From a virus: 25,044 nt of DNA. The notes below the pieces were generated by a model. It was not told the origin of the DNA. It did not search any database and was given only the letters and a program-made list of their open reading frames with translations. Position numbers and translations under genes: made by a program. Position 1 is the first letter of the stretch; each line of letters begins with the position of its first letter. Below, in pieces: positions 13,090 through 21,138 of the stretch. Location: positions 1 through 25,044 of IMG/VR virus record IMGVR_UViG_3300006751_000118; one strand, 5' to 3'.

Positions 13090-13424
13090 TGGGAGCGCAT
13101 AAGGAGATCATGATAGCAAGGCAGGGAGAGGAAGCGATGAAGGCATATGCCGAGCGGTTTGCTGACGACGCTGAACTAACAGAGGCAAGAGAGAAGCAAG
13201 GCTCTTGGCAGACAACGTGGTGGTGCGAGACGTGTGGTTCTTCTGCCGTGCTGGTAGCACACTGGATAGAGCCTACGACGAGGAAGATCCTTGACCCCGT
13301 TGAGGCTGACGTGTGCCTCATGCTATACGATCGGCTTAGGGGCTGGTGCGACACCTGCAATGACGAGGCCCAAGTAGAGCCCACGCATTGGTGGAAGAAG
13401 AACGAGGCCACTGATGCCTCGTAA
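13089..13424 (+). CDS. Putative zinc-binding protein, 111 aa
   Basis: ATG 13089 overlaps the previous stop and has AGGAAGG upstream. A helical N-terminal half (EEAMKAYAERFADDAELTEA) is followed by a Trp-rich zinc-binding half with CETCG (about residue 46) and CDTCND (about 88), two CxxC pairs roughly 40 residues apart. The family is not recognised. It lies in a run of five small CxxC genes (12895-14239), which suggests a shared functional or evolutionary origin. Confidence 0.72.
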   Translation: MGAHKEIMIARQGEEAMKAYAERFADDAELTEAREKQGSWQTTWWCETCGSSAVLVAHWIEPTTRKILDPVEADVCLMLYDRLRGWCDTCNDEAQVEPTHWWKKNEATDAS

Positions 13425-13578
13425 GGTGAAGAAGTGCCCTGACTGCTTAGACAAGGGCTACCTGTCGGTGCTTGGCATCAGGCGGGCAGATCCCCGGCAG
13501 CTTATGCCTTGCACATGCAGGCATGGCCGTCGCTTCGATAGAATGTGGCGGAAAGAATCACCACCAACCAAGCCCTAG
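13414..13578 (+). CDS. Small CxxC protein, 54 aa
   Basis: The frame starts at ATG 13414, inside the end of the preceding gene, with GAGG 6 bases upstream, and stops at 13578. It begins MPRKVKKCPDC, has a central CTCRHGRRFDRMW (C-x-C instead of CxxC) and a basic Pro-rich end. The spacing fits a zinc knuckle of the DksA/TraR or ribosomal type but is too short to place. Its position, coupling and codon structure support a real gene. Confidence 0.7.
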   Translation: MPRKVKKCPDCLDKGYLSVLGIRRADPRQLMPCTCRHGRRFDRMWRKESPPTKP

Positions 13579-13707
13579 TCCTGCCATGTATATGCCCAAA
13601 GGTACGGATATAACTACATAGCTTAGGAGATAGAGCCATACGAATATGACAGCAGTGCGCTGAGGTTTCATGCTCTGGAATCTAACACAAAAACAAAGGA
13701 ACTACGA

Positions 13708-14073
13708 ATGAGAAGAAAACGTACCATCGTGCATGTGAATCAACATGTTATCAAATCGAATAGGAAGCATGGCAAGAACGATCCATGCCTGACGGTCAAG
13801 ACTTACAAGAGCAATGTGTATGCTCATGAGGTCGAGATCAAGGGACCCAGCAAAGTTATCTACAGACCAGACAAGCCCTTGTCTTGCGGTGCTCATGTCT
13901 GGATTGAGACGTATGCCAAGGTGGAAATTGTCCCACAGGAGAAGACAGATGCAGTGCAAGAAGTGCGGACACCGCCAGTACAAGAGCGTGGCCATGGTGA
14001 ACACGAGTCAGGGGTGCAGCGAATCGATGCAGTACCTGATGAACTGGAGTGTAAGGTCGGGTGTCCTCGATGA
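13708..14073 (+). CDS. Small conserved-looking basic protein, 121 aa, with a tail read out of frame from the next gene
   Basis: AAGGA stands 7 bases before ATG 13708. The first 75 residues look compact and constrained: HVIKSNRKHGKN, LTVKTYKSNVYAHEVEI and RPDKPLSCGAHVWIET, ending in KVEIV. I recall small phage and plasmid proteins with this layout, function unknown. After residue about 80 the sequence is read from DNA that codes the zinc-ribbon gene at 13949-14239 in another frame, and its composition changes (VQERGHGEHESGV). The 125-base overlap is unusual for this compact genome and suggests a lost stop or a frameshift. Confidence 0.7.
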   Translation: MRRKRTIVHVNQHVIKSNRKHGKNDPCLTVKTYKSNVYAHEVEIKGPSKVIYRPDKPLSCGAHVWIETYAKVEIVPQEKTDAVQEVRTPPVQERGHGEHESGVQRIDAVPDELECKVGCPR

Positions 14074-14239
14074 TCACCCTCAATGCATTATACGAAGGAA
14101 GGCGTGCCTTAGGTGTGGCACTATTATCCGCACCATGGAAGTCACCATTGCACAGGAACAACGCCGACATAAGCCGAAGTGGAGGCACAAGAAGGTGGCC
14201 ACCACAGTGGACAGGAAAACGGTTAAGACTATTCCATGA
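13949..14239 (+). CDS. NrdR-like zinc-ribbon protein, 96 aa
   Basis: Starting at ATG 13949, after AGGAG with 7-base spacing, the protein begins MQCKKCGHRQYKS and 50 residues later has IRRKACLRCGTIIRTMEV. This is close to the N-terminal zinc ribbon of NrdR (M-x-C-x-x-C-G ... RRR-x-C-x-x-C-G). The tail is very basic (RRHKPKWRHKK). NrdR also has an ATP-cone that is absent here, and no ribonucleotide reductase gene is in the window, so a repressor of reductase is not implied. Likely a DNA-binding zinc-ribbon protein. It overlaps the preceding gene by 125 bases in another frame. Confidence 0.75.
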   Translation: MQCKKCGHRQYKSVAMVNTSQGCSESMQYLMNWSVRSGVLDDHPQCIIRRKACLRCGTIIRTMEVTIAQEQRRHKPKWRHKKVATTVDRKTVKTIP

Positions 14240-14424
14240 TGATACGAGTCGAGCTAGACGAGCCCCCGGATTGGGACCAGCAGCTTTTGTATGTGAGCAT
14301 CGGTGAGATGTTCAGTGTAGGTATAGAGTTCAACGCCACTGAAGTGGTATTCAGTGGAAGCCCTCGGGATGTTGTCTCGTGCCTTGCCTTCTACTTGATG
14401 CCCATAGACATAGAAGAGGTATGA
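14236..14424 (+). CDS. Unknown acidic 62-aa protein
   Basis: Two adjacent ATG codons (14236 and 14239) overlap the preceding stop, and no strong ribosome site is seen, so coupling is likely. The protein is acidic (IRVELDEPPDWDQQ) with beta-type segments and a hydrophobic stretch VVSCLAFYLMPI near the end. It has no recognisable domain. The stop at 14424 immediately precedes the helicase start. Confidence 0.65.
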   Translation: MMIRVELDEPPDWDQQLLYVSIGEMFSVGIEFNATEVVFSGSPRDVVSCLAFYLMPIDIEEV

Positions 14425-16038
14425 ATGCAACGAAGGATGACACCGCCGCCCCATCCGATGGGCTGGCAGGCAGTGCTGGCTGGTGTACCCGGCGCAGGTA
14501 GAGGGCAACTACCCGCCAATGCTCTCCCACTGCTAGGCACCTCGTTACAAAACCAGAACGTGGCTGACCCATGGGACGTCCCTGCTATCCGAGCACGGAT
14601 TAAGCCGTGGGTACTGGACGGTTTCCTGATGCCCTACCAGAGAGAGGGGTGGCAGTGGGCTCACGCGCGCGAGGGGTCATGTGCATGGTGGGCCTGCGGT
14701 TCAGGCAAGACACTGCTTGCACTCTTGTGGTTGGTGAGCGGGTCCCAAGCGGAGAAGAAGATCGTGGTCACGAGGGCTCCGACGAAGAGGCAGTGGCAGC
14801 GGGAAGCGGCGCAGTACACAGACCTTCGCATCCATGTCTTAGAGGGCAAGAGCGTGGCTATGATCCCAGAGGATACGGAGTGCGTGGTTCTATCTTGGGA
14901 GACGCTCACTGCGTGGCTACCAGAGCTACGTCGCTGGGCAGGTAGTAACAGTGCGCTTGTCTTAGACGAACTACACAAGGGCAAGGCGTGGAAGCGGAAG
15001 GACAAACACATAGATGCCAACGGCAAGGTAGCGTACCGCTGGGCGAGCAACCGAGCAGCCGCCGCAGCCAAGCTCTCTGCCCACTGTAGACGCAGGCTAG
15101 GGCTGACGGCTACGCCTATCCGTGACCGCATCTCGGACCTCTGGGCACAGCTTGACTTGATTGAGCCCGGTTGCTGGGGGTCTAACTGGGATTGGATCCA
15201 CCGCTACTGTGATGCCAAGAAGGGAGAGTACGGAGGCATCGACACCAGCGGTACTTCTAATGTAGATGAACTGAAGGCACGGCTCCGTACTGTTACGCAT
15301 GTAGTTAGCTACGGGGAGATGAGTAAGCACCTCCCGGCAAAGCGGAGACAGCTAGTGTACTTGACCCGTCAAGATCAGTCACGTCCCTCTGCCTTCAAGC
15401 AGGACATGAAGGCGGCAGCGAAGAAGGGGAAGGCCGCCATGTTTGAGATGCAGTTGATGGAGGCAGCTTCCCGTAAGCGGAAGTGGATTGCGGAGACAGT
15501 GCTCGATGCCGTCGAGGCGGGCCAGAAGGTGGTCGTATTTACAGGACGCAGGAAGGACTGCGTGGCCCTGACGAAGGCGATCGAGACGAAGATCAAGAAA
15601 TGTCAGGTTCCTCTCTGGTCGGGCCATGGTGGCGACTCTATGAAACATCGGGAGCAGATGGTAGCCGAGTACGCAGCGCACGATTCAGCGGGAGTTTTCG
15701 TAGGGACAACCGATGCTTTCGGTGAGGCCATCGATGGGCTCCAGCATACCGACCTCGCCATGTTCGCCTTGTTGCCATGGACGCCGGGTATGGTTACGCA
15801 GGCGGAAGGGAGATTCAGTAGACACGGCAGCACACGTCGTGTGTTGATCTCCTATGTAGTAGCCGAAGGAACAGTAGACGAACACATTGCTGACCTGTTG
15901 TTAGAGAAGCTAGAAGCAGTAGAAGAAACACTTAATGATTCAGAGGCAGGAGGAGTAGCCCGGACTCTGGCGGGCGACGAAGACGAAGAAGCTATTATCG
16001 ATTCAATCTTTAGTTTAATGGAGAACACCCATGGGTGA
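14425..16038 (+). CDS. SNF2-like superfamily 2 DNA helicase/translocase
   Basis: The protein has 537 residues. Motif Q-like LMPYQREGWQWA (about 68-79), motif I WACGSGKT (89-96), Ia VTRAPTKRQW, motif II DELH (181-184, where many relatives have DEXH), motif III LGLTATP (225-231), motif V around FGEAIDGLQH and motif VI QAEGRFSRHGS (arginine finger) are all present in order, as in SNF2/ERCC3-type ATPases. Phage members act in replication, recombination or origin remodelling. GAGG lies 5 bases before ATG 14425. It is the first large gene of the plus-strand replication module, overlapping the following 81-aa gene. Confidence 0.93.
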   Translation: MQRRMTPPPHPMGWQAVLAGVPGAGRGQLPANALPLLGTSLQNQNVADPWDVPAIRARIKPWVLDGFLMPYQREGWQWAHAREGSCAWWACGSGKTLLALLWLVSGSQAEKKIVVTRAPTKRQWQREAAQYTDLRIHVLEGKSVAMIPEDTECVVLSWETLTAWLPELRRWAGSNSALVLDELHKGKAWKRKDKHIDANGKVAYRWASNRAAAAAKLSAHCRRRLGLTATPIRDRISDLWAQLDLIEPGCWGSNWDWIHRYCDAKKGEYGGIDTSGTSNVDELKARLRTVTHVVSYGEMSKHLPAKRRQLVYLTRQDQSRPSAFKQDMKAAAKKGKAAMFEMQLMEAASRKRKWIAETVLDAVEAGQKVVVFTGRRKDCVALTKAIETKIKKCQVPLWSGHGGDSMKHREQMVAEYAAHDSAGVFVGTTDAFGEAIDGLQHTDLAMFALLPWTPGMVTQAEGRFSRHGSTRRVLISYVVAEGTVDEHIADLLLEKLEAVEETLNDSEAGGVARTLAGDEDEEAIIDSIFSLMENTHG

Positions 16039-16276
16039 CCCCCGACTTACAGAATTCAGACTGACCCTCCTCAGACTCATCACCGAAGAATTTGAGGACC
16101 TACCTACCAAACAACTTAGCCTAGAAACCTTGGCCGCAGGTGCAATCTCTTCGTACATGGCAGGGCGTGAACTTGAGGACATCAAGGCCATCGTGGAAGA
16201 AGCGTACACAGATACGCACCAACAGATGCTTCACCTCAAGGCAGGGCACTACAATTCGGAGACGCCCGAAGCATGA
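16031..16276 (+). CDS. Unknown 81-aa helical protein
   Basis: The start follows GGAG with 7-base spacing, inside the end of the helicase gene. The protein is helical and acidic: LTLLRLITEEFEDLPTKQ, LSLETLAAGAISSYMAGREL and EDIKAIVEEAYTDTHQQML. It carries no Cys pair, no membrane span and no nuclease motif. Its conserved position between helicase and nuclease suggests an accessory subunit, but that is inference. Confidence 0.75.
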   Translation: MGDPRLTEFRLTLLRLITEEFEDLPTKQLSLETLAAGAISSYMAGRELEDIKAIVEEAYTDTHQQMLHLKAGHYNSETPEA

Positions 16277-17127
16277 GCAAGAAGCTGATCGATCCGGGCC
16301 CGTCTCGTAAGGGATGGCACCGGCTACAGAAGGCACTCCGCTGCCCAAGGATGTATGCGTTAGCGTATAGGTCCAAGGATGGCAGGGGTGAGCGTGTGCC
16401 CTCCGAGCCTCTCATCAAGGGATCTCTGTTCCATGTGGCGGCAGCGCACCACTACGCGCAGATCCAAGAGAAGCAGGAAGGCAAGACAGAGACAGAGTAC
16501 TATGACCCGATTGAGTCTGTGGCTGTGCTGGCGTCACGTCAGCCAGTGAAGCATGTACCCGAGTGGGAGAAGTATGTGGCTGGCGTGCAGCGGGTGTACT
16601 TAGACTACAAGGTACGTTGGGCCAGTAAGCAGTGGCGCGTCCTTGCGATCGAGAAGGAAGTACAGGCCACCATCTTCGACGAGGAGAGGAACGAGTCTTA
16701 CTTCTATACCCAGAGAGTAGATGCAATCTGGGAGCACCCTGTAACTAAGCAGGTGTGGTTCGTTGACCACAAGACCGCAGGCAGAGTTACGCAGAAGACC
16801 GTAGGTCAGTACTCGATGGCAGGCCAGATGCTGGGCTACAGCATGTTTGGTCGCCAGATGTTTGGGGACAAGTATGGTGGAGTTCTACTGAACTTCATCG
16901 AGTGGCCGCGAGGGGGAAGCTCTCCCCGGTTTGAGAGGAAGAGGCTGGACCCCGCACCCTTTGCAGTGTCGAGGTTCAAGAAGACAATCATTCAAGCAGA
17001 AAGGACTATACGAGATCACGAGAAGTTGGAAGCAGTTGAGTGGCCCGGGGCACATAACACCACAGCGTGTTGGCCTTACGGACCATGTGAATTCTACGAA
17101 ACATGTCAGTATGGAGTGAAACCATGA
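16273..17127 (+). CDS. PD-(D/E)XK nuclease with Fe-S cluster cysteines (Cas4/RecB-like)
   Basis: The protein has 284 residues. Catalytic elements of the RecB-like nuclease fold are visible: GSLFH at 50-54, E127/E129, RVD with D150, VDHKT with D165 and K167, and QMLGY (185-189) as the QxxxY motif. Four cysteines fit an AddB/Cas4-type 4Fe-4S cluster: C24 (RCPRMY) and C266, C272, C278 (CWPYGPCEFYETC). These enzymes degrade or resect DNA ends. It overlaps the Sak4-like gene by four bases (ATGA) and follows the 81-aa gene by overlap, the standard phage recombination cassette layout. Fold is well supported; exact polarity of cleavage is not. Confidence 0.9.
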   Translation: MSKKLIDPGPSRKGWHRLQKALRCPRMYALAYRSKDGRGERVPSEPLIKGSLFHVAAAHHYAQIQEKQEGKTETEYYDPIESVAVLASRQPVKHVPEWEKYVAGVQRVYLDYKVRWASKQWRVLAIEKEVQATIFDEERNESYFYTQRVDAIWEHPVTKQVWFVDHKTAGRVTQKTVGQYSMAGQMLGYSMFGRQMFGDKYGGVLLNFIEWPRGGSSPRFERKRLDPAPFAVSRFKKTIIQAERTIRDHEKLEAVEWPGAHNTTACWPYGPCEFYETCQYGVKP

Positions 17128-18026
17128 AAACTAAGAAGCTAAACGGGATCTTCTATGGTCCCCCCAAGGTCGGCAAGACACTCGCCATGGTGCGTGCAGT
17201 CCCCGATGCCTTGTTCATTGCGCCCCGAGGATCGCTCTTGTGTGCAAGCTGGTTGGGTTGGGAGCCCAAGGTGATCGAGGTCAACGAACAGATTGGTATC
17301 GCGCAGATTACCAAGATGATTGAGAAGGCAGCGGGCAAGTACCCGGCGATTGTGATTGATGACCTGTCTTTGATTGCTGATGCCGAGGTGATCCGCCTGA
17401 AGAAGGCCAACCCCAACGGGTTCCGTGCGTTCGATATGTTCAATCAGTTGATGTTCAAGCTGCGTGATGTCTCCCGACAGGCCGAGTGCCACGTCTTCTG
17501 GACGATGCATGAGCAGGCACCGAAGGAGGTAGGCCAAGAGAACCAACGTCGCTGGGTCAAGGGCTGTCCCATGGTCCCGGGCTGGGTGCTCCCTGCTACG
17601 TTGCCTGCTATGGCTGACGTAGTGGCTAGGGTAGTGCACGACACATCCATCCCCGGTGCATGGCCTTACGTTTATCAGGTAGGTCCAGACGAGAACTACA
17701 TCTCAGGTGACCGCCTCTCAGTCATGCCTTCGCGCTTTCCTCTCAATCTTAGAGAGGCCATGTTAGCCGCTGGCTATGCGGTTCCGCGTCCCGAGCCATT
17801 ACTTTTTTTGGACGAACACGTTGACGCTTTGTGCGAGATGTTGTTACCAGAGATGGCCCGGAAGAAACCGGATGTGAAAAGCATCCTCCGGGAGAACCTA
17901 CCAGAACTACAGAAGAACATTGAGGAACCCCGCCACATCAGGTGGGCTATTGCCGACGCGCTCGACAGGGCGTATTTGCAACACAACAACAACAACATGC
18001 TGGATGGTTTCATCCAGTCTTTATGA
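17124..18026 (+). CDS. Sak4-like AAA/RecA-type ATPase (AAA_24 family)
   Basis: I use ATG 17124 (MKTKKLNGIFYGPPKVGKT), which has GGAG upstream and overlaps the preceding stop; a start at 17103 adds seven residues. The protein has 300 residues. Walker A is GPPKVGKT (12-19) and Walker B AIVIDDLSL (75-83), in the short RecA-like core of the phage Sak4 recombinases; a Trp/His-rich segment (CHVFWTMHEQAP) follows. Sak4 proteins act with an SSB in single-strand annealing or recombination. Its SSB-like neighbour starts 15 bases after the stop. A C-terminal helical tail includes a run of four Asn codons. Confidence 0.88.
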   Translation: MKTKKLNGIFYGPPKVGKTLAMVRAVPDALFIAPRGSLLCASWLGWEPKVIEVNEQIGIAQITKMIEKAAGKYPAIVIDDLSLIADAEVIRLKKANPNGFRAFDMFNQLMFKLRDVSRQAECHVFWTMHEQAPKEVGQENQRRWVKGCPMVPGWVLPATLPAMADVVARVVHDTSIPGAWPYVYQVGPDENYISGDRLSVMPSRFPLNLREAMLAAGYAVPRPEPLLFLDEHVDALCEMLLPEMARKKPDVKSILRENLPELQKNIEEPRHIRWAIADALDRAYLQHNNNNMLDGFIQSL

Positions 18027-18041
18027 GTGAGGAAGAAGAGA

Positions 18042-18551
18042 ATGTCTTTGAATTTTGATTTTAGTGATGTCAGTTTTCACCAGCCCCCTTCGCAGGGTGG
18101 TGTGTTCAACGTCGAGGTGAAGGAGGTGACTGGATACACCAGCAACTCTGGCAACCCACGCATCAGCGTTGTCGGCGTGGTCACCGAGGGTCCCGAGAAG
18201 GGCCGCACGATCAAGGACGGTATCAACTGTCCCCAGTCCTCGGATGATAACGTCAAGCGTGTGTGGATGCGCTTCTTTGTCTGCCTTGGTTTGGACCCGG
18301 AGGAGGTTGCACAGACCTTCCAGTTGAAGGGGAAGAACATCGGTGTGGACAAGATCGCAGACGCGGTGCGCGAAGCCGTCATTGGACGCAGCGGACACTG
18401 TGAGTACAACCCGCCTGTTGAGGAAGGTGGCTGGCCTACGCGGAAGTGGCTGACCAACGGACAGGCCCGGGCGAAGGCTACGCTTGCTGCTGACGTGGCG
18501 GCTATTGGTGACACCGAGGTCGATCCTCTCGATGCTATGATCAACGTCTAG
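18042..18551 (+). CDS. DUF669-like single-stranded DNA-binding protein
   Basis: ATG 18042 follows GAGGAAGAAGAG; the earlier GTG at 18027 has no site. The protein has 169 residues with the DUF669 look: MSLNFDFSDV start, then beta strands (GGVFNVEVKEVTGYTS, PRISVVGVVTEGPEKGRT) of an OB-like fold and a C-terminal tail ending EVDPLDAMINV, acidic as SSB tails usually are. This family is often paired with Sak4-like ATPases and is thought to be the phage SSB. It lies between that ATPase and the DNA polymerase, with a structured RNA leader after its stop. Confidence 0.8.
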   Translation: MSLNFDFSDVSFHQPPSQGGVFNVEVKEVTGYTSNSGNPRISVVGVVTEGPEKGRTIKDGINCPQSSDDNVKRVWMRFFVCLGLDPEEVAQTFQLKGKNIGVDKIADAVREAVIGRSGHCEYNPPVEEGGWPTRKWLTNGQARAKATLAADVAAIGDTEVDPLDAMINV

Positions 18552-18554
18552 CAT

Positions 18555-18650
18555 ACGTCCCAAAGGGGACGTTCCAATCTCTCTCGGGGGTTTACTCATT
18601 GTCCCCCTCGTAGAGTAGGCTCACTCCTAGAGCCGTGGAACGTCCCCTTT
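18555..18650 (+). ncRNA. Candidate structured leader or attenuator ahead of the DNA polymerase gene
   Basis: Three sequence blocks compete: ACGTCCC (18555-18561), GGGACGT (18566-18572) and ACGTCCC again (18640-18646). The first two can form a 7-bp hairpin. The middle block can instead join a perfect 15-bp stem, AAAGGGGACGTTCCA (18562-18576) with TGGAACGTCCCCTTT (18636-18650). This closes a 59-base region holding a GGGGG/CCCCC hairpin (18586-18590 with 18603-18607, extended by CTCT/AGAG) and a GGCTC/GAGCC hairpin (18618-18622 with 18630-18634). The large fold is a three-way junction. It lies 20 bases before the polymerase ATG at 18670 and ends close to its ribosome site. A conditional fold controlling polymerase synthesis is the simplest reading, unproven. 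Confidence 0.65.
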
Positions 18651-18669
18651 CTTGGGAGAGGGAGACACG

Positions 18670-21138
18670 ATGAAGGTGTGCGACTACGCTCGTTGTGACG
18701 AGTGCCCGCTGAAGAAGCACTGGGAATCCGAGGGTAGCTGGGAACCCGTTAGTGCGGAAGTGAATACGAAGGGGCTGCTGGTCTTAGGAGACGCGCCCTC
18801 TAAGCTGGACACGGAACTCCAGCGTCCGTTCTCCGACATGCACGGGGCCACGGTACTGGACGAACTGAAGAGGTTTGTTCCGCAATCCCCTAGAAAAGCT
18901 GTGTCGTGGGGTAACGTCATCGGGTGCCGCTGGCCCAAGGATGACCCGGCTACCTACCACACGAAGCTCCGAGGTATCAACCGTCGCCGTGCTGCGGCGG
19001 GCAAGACCCCGTACATCACGCCTGTCGAGGCATGTGCCCCGTACCGGGAGCGTCTACTGGACATGCACGAGACTGTGCTCTCCTTGGGGAGCATCGCCAC
19101 TAAGGCTGTGCTGGGGGGGAACCCGTCACTATTGGCAGTCAGAGGAGGCCCCACCTATGCAGGCCCGACTAAGGTGATGCCTACCTACCACCCACGGGCC
19201 TTCCAGAAGGAGCCGAAGCTCGTCCCTGTCTTCCGTAGGGACTTGGCCAAAGGACTCAGGCACCACAAGGACAGGCTCCGCTGGGTAGATCCCGTCGTCC
19301 ACTACAGCCCAAGTGTAGAGTTTGTCCGGCAGTTCTTCCAGAGAGCGAAGGCCGAGGGCTGGATGCTCACCTACGATGTGGAGACAGACAGTGTTGACTG
19401 CCTGACCTGCGAGCTAAGGTGCGTTGGAATCGGTACGGATAAGGAAGTTCTAATCTTGGGTTTCCTTAGTATCGATGGCACCTCACGTTTCTATTCGTCA
19501 GAGGAGGAGGAGCAGATTAAACGCCTGCTCCGTGAGGTGCTCTGTGACTCTTCAACATTGGTATGTGGCCATAACGCTGGCTACTTTGATCGCATTGTTG
19601 TAGAGCAGCACCTCGGTGTCACCCCCACTCCTTTGCTGGACACTGTGCTCTTGCACAAGCTGGCGGCGTCCGAGTACCCACACAGGCTGGGCTTTGTGTC
19701 CTCATACTTCTTGGACACCCCGGCATGGAAGGCAGACCACACGGCGGTGATGGCAAAGACAGACCGGGAGCTTCACGAGTACTGCGCGGTGGACGTCGCC
19801 GCCACAGCACGGATCGTCCCTCCTATCAGGGACGTCGCCAAGAGCCGTAGCCAACTCCACCTGTACAAGCATGATGCAAAGCTCCAGAGCATCTGCGCTG
19901 GGATGCGCCGTCTTGGGATCCGCATCGACGAGGGCAGGAGGTTTGCCCATGAGCAGCGGTTGATTAAGGATGCGGCCCGGTGGCTCAACGTCATCCACGA
20001 GTACGTCCCGGGCATGAACCCAAGGTCCAACCGGCAGGTGCAAGACCTGTTCTTCAACCAGTGGCACCTACCTATCCAGAAGTACACGGCCACCGGAGAG
20101 GAGAGCGTAGACTCGTCGGTGCTTCGTGGATTGGTCGGGAACCCCTTGGTTGACGAACAACAGCGTAACTTCGTTAATGCTCTGCGTTTCTACCGACGCG
20201 CCGAAAAGCAGCTTTCTACCTACGTTTACAAGCTTGCCCCAAATGGCGAGTTAGTGCGCGACGGCTATGTCTACCCCGACTTCCTTGCTCATGGGACGGT
20301 GACAGGCAGGCTCTCATCGAAGTCTCCAAACTTCCAGAACATTCCCTACGGCTTGCGGGACTGCTTCATCCCTCCCAAGGGGTGCGTGTTCGTCGGGGCA
20401 GACTACGATCAGTTGGAGTTGAGGTTCTGTGCAGGACTCGCGGGCGCAGACCACTACCTAGATGCGTTCACAAAGCAGTTGATCGATCCCCACAACCTGA
20501 CCGCCGACCTGATGTTTGGGGAGAAGTTCTGGTCAGCACCCGGAGCCCCGGACAGCAGGATGGGCAAGGGTAGAGATCAATTCAAGCAGCTACGCAACCT
20601 AGCTAAGACGATCTGCTTTGCCTCCCTCTACGGGGCGAGTGCCCCCAAGGTGCACGAGATCATCGGACGGGCCGAGGACAACGAGGGCAACCTCCTGTAC
20701 GCTCACTACAACCTGAGGCAGATCCGCGCCCTACACAAGCGATGGAAGCAGAAGGCCCCGGAGTTCAAGCTATGGTGGGACCGGACCCTCAAGCAGTGCA
20801 GAGCCGACGGGTACATCGAAGAGGTTGTGTTGGGACGTAGACGCTACTTCCACAAGGAAGACTACAACGCTATCTTGAACTTCCCCGTCCAAGCAGGTGG
20901 CTTCAACGTAGTGGCCCTCTCTATGATTGAGTTGGTGGAGAAGCACATCCCATTCGACTTCGGACAGAAGACAGGCATGGTGAACCAGTTACACGATGCT
21001 GTACTGTTCAGCGTGCCCGAGTCAGAAGCCGAGTATTTTCAAGAAGTGGTGAGCCAGACCATGACCCGTGTCGTGGAGGGGTTGCCCGTTACATTCACAG
21101 CTAGTGCCGAAATCGGCCAGAATTGGAAGGAGGTCTGA
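18670..21138 (+). CDS. Uracil-DNA-glycosylase domain fused to family A DNA polymerase with 3'-5' exonuclease
   Basis: The protein has 822 residues from ATG 18670 (GGGAG 5 bases upstream). Residues 1-200 match family 4 uracil-DNA glycosylases: LLVLGDAPSKLDTELQRPF (36-54), NVIGCRWP (82-89), VEACAPY (119-125), and PTYHPRA (171-177). Cysteines C9, C12, C86 and C122 fit its 4Fe-4S cluster. Exonuclease motifs follow: D236/E238, N302...D307 and Y371-x3-D375. Polymerase motifs are A (DYDQLELR, 578-585), B (R642, K646, F650, Y654-G) and C. Motif C reads HDA (775-777), where family A normally has HDE. F650 aligns with E. coli Pol I F762, a residue linked to virulent phages. Replicative polymerase; UDG fusions are known, for example in phage SPO1. 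Confidence 0.93.
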   Translation: MKVCDYARCDECPLKKHWESEGSWEPVSAEVNTKGLLVLGDAPSKLDTELQRPFSDMHGATVLDELKRFVPQSPRKAVSWGNVIGCRWPKDDPATYHTKLRGINRRRAAAGKTPYITPVEACAPYRERLLDMHETVLSLGSIATKAVLGGNPSLLAVRGGPTYAGPTKVMPTYHPRAFQKEPKLVPVFRRDLAKGLRHHKDRLRWVDPVVHYSPSVEFVRQFFQRAKAEGWMLTYDVETDSVDCLTCELRCVGIGTDKEVLILGFLSIDGTSRFYSSEEEEQIKRLLREVLCDSSTLVCGHNAGYFDRIVVEQHLGVTPTPLLDTVLLHKLAASEYPHRLGFVSSYFLDTPAWKADHTAVMAKTDRELHEYCAVDVAATARIVPPIRDVAKSRSQLHLYKHDAKLQSICAGMRRLGIRIDEGRRFAHEQRLIKDAARWLNVIHEYVPGMNPRSNRQVQDLFFNQWHLPIQKYTATGEESVDSSVLRGLVGNPLVDEQQRNFVNALRFYRRAEKQLSTYVYKLAPNGELVRDGYVYPDFLAHGTVTGRLSSKSPNFQNIPYGLRDCFIPPKGCVFVGADYDQLELRFCAGLAGADHYLDAFTKQLIDPHNLTADLMFGEKFWSAPGAPDSRMGKGRDQFKQLRNLAKTICFASLYGASAPKVHEIIGRAEDNEGNLLYAHYNLRQIRALHKRWKQKAPEFKLWWDRTLKQCRADGYIEEVVLGRRRYFHKEDYNAILNFPVQAGGFNVVALSMIELVEKHIPFDFGQKTGMVNQLHDAVLFSVPESEAEYFQEVVSQTMTRVVEGLPVTFTASAEIGQNWKEV

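Noticed and set aside
13949-14239. NrdR repressor
   Set aside because: Only the zinc ribbon is present; the ATP-cone domain is missing and no reductase gene is seen.
18562-18650. tRNA gene
   Set aside because: The fold has a 15-bp closing stem, two inner hairpins, no CCA end and no conserved tRNA bases; the 7-base loop is a coincidence.
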